From the NCBI GenBank assembly GCA_007123455.1, contig SKKZ01000113.1, positions 1 to 7,174 of the forward strand: a stretch of 7,174 nucleotides of DNA, read 5' to 3'. The notes under the pieces were generated by a model. It worked only from the letters and a program-made list of their open reading frames with translations, was not told the DNA's origin and searched no databases. This DNA comes from Coriobacteriia bacterium. GTDB taxonomy: Bacteria; Actinomycetota; Coriobacteriia; Anaerosomatales; SLCP01. Within the stretch, counting starts at the first letter, position 1, and each line of letters starts with the position of its first letter. This document shows positions 4,954 through 7,174 of the stretch, piece by piece. A program made the position numbers and the translations under genes.

Positions 4954-7174
4954 ATGTCTCAACAGAGCGACCAGAGCGACGTTCGTGCCATACCCGATGT
5001 GCTTCCTTTGATTCCACTGAGAGACCTCATCCTCTTCCCTAACCTGGTCGTTCCTCTCTTCGTGGGCCGGGAGCGCTCCATCAATGCTCTCGAGGAGTCG
5101 ATGAGGGAGGGACACCTGGTCGCGCTCGTTACCCAGAAGGAAGCCGAGGAGCAGGACCCTGTTCCCGAGGACCTCTACGAGATTGGTTGCGTCGCCTCTA
5201 TCCTGCAAGAACTCAAGCTGCCCGATGGCACCGCCAAGGCGCTCGTCGAAGGTCAGCAGCGCATACGTATCGTCGAGTACATCCAGGCCGACCCTTACTA
5301 TCTAGTCCGGGTCGAGCCGATCGAAGAGTCCGCCGAGGTCGACATGGAGACCGAGGCGCTCATGCGCACGCTGATTCACGATTTCGGGCGTGCCTCCGAG
5401 CTCGGCAAGCCGATACCGCAGGAAGTGCTCATGGCGGCCTCCTCTATCGATGAGCCGGGCCGTCTAGCAGACTTCGTGGCGTTCCATCTCAATCTCAAGG
5501 TGGACGAGAAGCAGAAGATCCTTGAGGCGCTCGAGCCCTACAAGCGTCTCGAGCGCGCAAATTCGTTTCTGCGCAAGGAGCTCGAACTCCTCGAACTCGG
5601 CTCCAAGATTCAAAACCGCGTCAAGGAGCAGATGACCAAGACCCAGCGCGAGTACTTTCTGCGCGAGCAGCTCAAGGCGATCCAGCAGGAGCTCGGCCAC
5701 CTCGATGAGGTCCAGGCCGAGGTCGACGAGTACAAGGAGAAGATCGCCGAGGCCCGCATGCCCGAGCAGGTCGAGGAGAAGGCCCTCAAAGAGCTCGGCC
5801 GGCTGGAGAAGATGCCCCCTGCGGCCGCCGAGACAAGTGTCATCCGGACCTATCTGGACTGGCTCATCGGCCTGCCCTGGAATGCCGAGTCCGAAGAGAA
5901 GCTCGACCTCATCGAGGCGCAGGCGATCCTCGACGAGGACCACTACGGTCTCGAGAAGGTCAAGGAGCGCGTGCTCGAATACCTGGCGGTACACAAGCTG
6001 ACCGATCGCATGCGGGGTCCCATCCTCTGTTTCGTCGGGCCACCGGGCGTCGGTAAGACATCGATCGGCAAATCGATCGCTCGCTCGCTCGGCAGGGAGT
6101 TCATCCGCATGTCGCTGGGCGGCGTGCGCGATGAGGCCGAGATTCGCGGTCATCGTCGCACTTACGTCGGTGCACTGCCCGGGCGCATCATCCAGTCGAT
6201 CAGCCAGGCGGGAACCAATAACCCGGTGTTCATGATGGACGAGGTCGACAAGGTCGGCATGGACTTCCGGGGCGACCCGACCTCGGCGCTGCTCGAGGTT
6301 CTCGACCCCGAGCAGAACTTCGCGTTCCAGGACCACTACCTGGAGGCGCCGTTCGATCTCTCGAACGTGATGTTCATCACGACGGCCAACCTTCTCGACC
6401 CGATCCCGCCCGCGCTTCGAGACCGCATGGAGGTCATCCACTTCCCCGGCTACACCGAAGATGAGAAGGTCCACATCGCCGTCGAGTATCTCATCCCCAA
6501 ACAGATCAAAGAGCATGGACTCACACCCGGCAAGCTCGAGTTCACCGGTGATGCGCTGCGTGAGATGGTGCGTCGCTACACGCGCGAGGCGGGAGTGCGT
6601 AACCTCGAGCGGACCGTCGCGATGGTCTGTCGCCAGGTGGCGCGCAAGGTGGTCGAGGGGAAGAAGAGCAAGACCCGAGTGACCGAGCGCACGCTCCATA
6701 AGTATCTCGGCCCGCCCAAGTTCTCCTTCGGCCTGGCCGAGGAGCGGGATGAGGTTGGCGCCGCCACGGGACTCGTGTGGACCGAGGTCGGTGGCGATGT
6801 GATCACGATCGAGGCCACGAAGATGCCCGGCAAGGGCGGTCTCACGCTTACCGGACATCTCGGTGACGTGATGAAGGAGTCGGCGCAGGCCGCGGTCTCC
6901 TACATCCGTACACGAACGATCGAGCTGGAGATCGAGTCTGACTTCGCCGACAAGTTCGACATGCATATCCACGTGCCCGCGGCGGCCATACCAAAGGACG
7001 GGCCTTCCGCGGGAATCACGATGGCGACTGCACTTGCATCGGTCCTTACAGGCTGTCCGGTGCGTCGGGATATCGCCATGACCGGCGAGATAACGCTGAG
7101 GGGCAAGGTCCTGTCGATCGGAGGACTGAAGGAGAAGCTCCTGGCGGCCCATCGGGCGGGAATCACGACCGTGC
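4954..7174 (+). CDS. lon: ATP-dependent Lon protease (3' end truncated by window)
   Basis: Lon (LonA type), a cytoplasmic ATP-dependent serine protease that unfolds and degrades damaged and short-lived regulatory proteins. I translated 740 codons from the ATG with no in-frame stop; bacterial LonA proteins are about 780-800 residues, so roughly 40-60 codons lie beyond the edge. In order: N-terminal substrate-binding domain (opens with LPLIPLRDLILFPNLVVPLF, about 17-200), charged helical linker with QREYFLREQLKAIQQELG (about 230-250), AAA+ module with Walker A GPPGVGKT (362-369), Walker B MMDE (Asp429, Glu430) and the PPALRDRMEVI segment with the expected arginine, then the protease domain with PKDGPSAG (catalytic Ser685) and GGLKEKLLAAHR (catalytic Lys728). 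Ser and Lys are 43 residues apart, as in E. coli Lon (Ser679/Lys722). All catalytic parts are present, so the enzyme should be active. It is transcribed divergently from the DUF6049-like operon. Confidence 0.97.
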   Translation, partial: MSQQSDQSDVRAIPDVLPLIPLRDLILFPNLVVPLFVGRERSINALEESMREGHLVALVTQKEAEEQDPVPEDLYEIGCVASILQELKLPDGTAKALVEGQQRIRIVEYIQADPYYLVRVEPIEESAEVDMETEALMRTLIHDFGRASELGKPIPQEVLMAASSIDEPGRLADFVAFHLNLKVDEKQKILEALEPYKRLERANSFLRKELELLELGSKIQNRVKEQMTKTQREYFLREQLKAIQQELGHLDEVQAEVDEYKEKIAEARMPEQVEEKALKELGRLEKMPPAAAETSVIRTYLDWLIGLPWNAESEEKLDLIEAQAILDEDHYGLEKVKERVLEYLAVHKLTDRMRGPILCFVGPPGVGKTSIGKSIARSLGREFIRMSLGGVRDEAEIRGHRRTYVGALPGRIIQSISQAGTNNPVFMMDEVDKVGMDFRGDPTSALLEVLDPEQNFAFQDHYLEAPFDLSNVMFITTANLLDPIPPALRDRMEVIHFPGYTEDEKVHIAVEYLIPKQIKEHGLTPGKLEFTGDALREMVRRYTREAGVRNLERTVAMVCRQVARKVVEGKKSKTRVTERTLHKYLGPPKFSFGLAEERDEVGAATGLVWTEVGGDVITIEATKMPGKGGLTLTGHLGDVMKESAQAAVSYIRTRTIELEIESDFADKFDMHIHVPAAAIPKDGPSAGITMATALASVLTGCPVRRDIAMTGEITLRGKVLSIGGLKEKLLAAHRAGITTV

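Noticed and set aside
5464..7152. A 562-codon open frame on the minus strand opposite lon
   Set aside because: It lies entirely antisense to a clear Lon protease with all motifs. Long antisense frames are expected in GC-rich genes with strong codon bias; its translation is a low-complexity mix of Leu, Asp, Arg and His with no recognisable domain.

Overview
The window is GC-rich and almost fully coding, with two divergent transcription units separated by a 123-bp intergenic region (4831-4953). The leftward unit (minus strand, 4830 down to 3) is a tightly packed run of five genes: a large exported, membrane-anchored protein resembling the actinobacterial DUF6049 family; a small membrane-anchored protein with a TadE/TadG-like layout; an unusual fusion of a PIN ribonuclease domain, one membrane segment and TPR repeats; thioredoxin reductase (trxB); and thioredoxin (trxA). 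The rightward unit (plus strand, from 4954 to the edge) is the ATP-dependent protease lon, cut off by the right end with both catalytic residues still inside. No RNA genes, mobile elements or CRISPR arrays were seen.

The organism is probably a member of Actinomycetota. A trxB-trxA pair near a DUF6049-type protein recalls the conserved actinobacterial neighbourhood of trxB-trxA, sigM, murJ and a DUF6049 gene. The presence of lon, the absence of murJ and sigM between these genes, and the extra PIN-TPR gene suggest a lineage away from the mycobacteria/Streptomyces type, perhaps a deep-branching one such as Coriobacteriia. This placement is an inference from gene content and was not tested.

Gene spacing in the leftward unit is a 4-base GTGA overlap, 22 bp, 1 bp and 24 bp, so one transcript is very likely. 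It combines envelope proteins (DUF6049-like, TadE-like, outward-facing TPRs) with the cytoplasmic NADPH-thioredoxin reductase-thioredoxin system. Lon is a stand-alone protein quality-control gene that shares only the divergent promoter region.

The most unusual item is the PIN-TM-TPR protein. Its N-terminal domain looks like the PIN domain normally fused to a PhoH ATPase, with its acidic residues kept. Here the ATPase is absent, and a transmembrane helix plus TPR repeats predicted to lie outside the cytoplasm follow instead.
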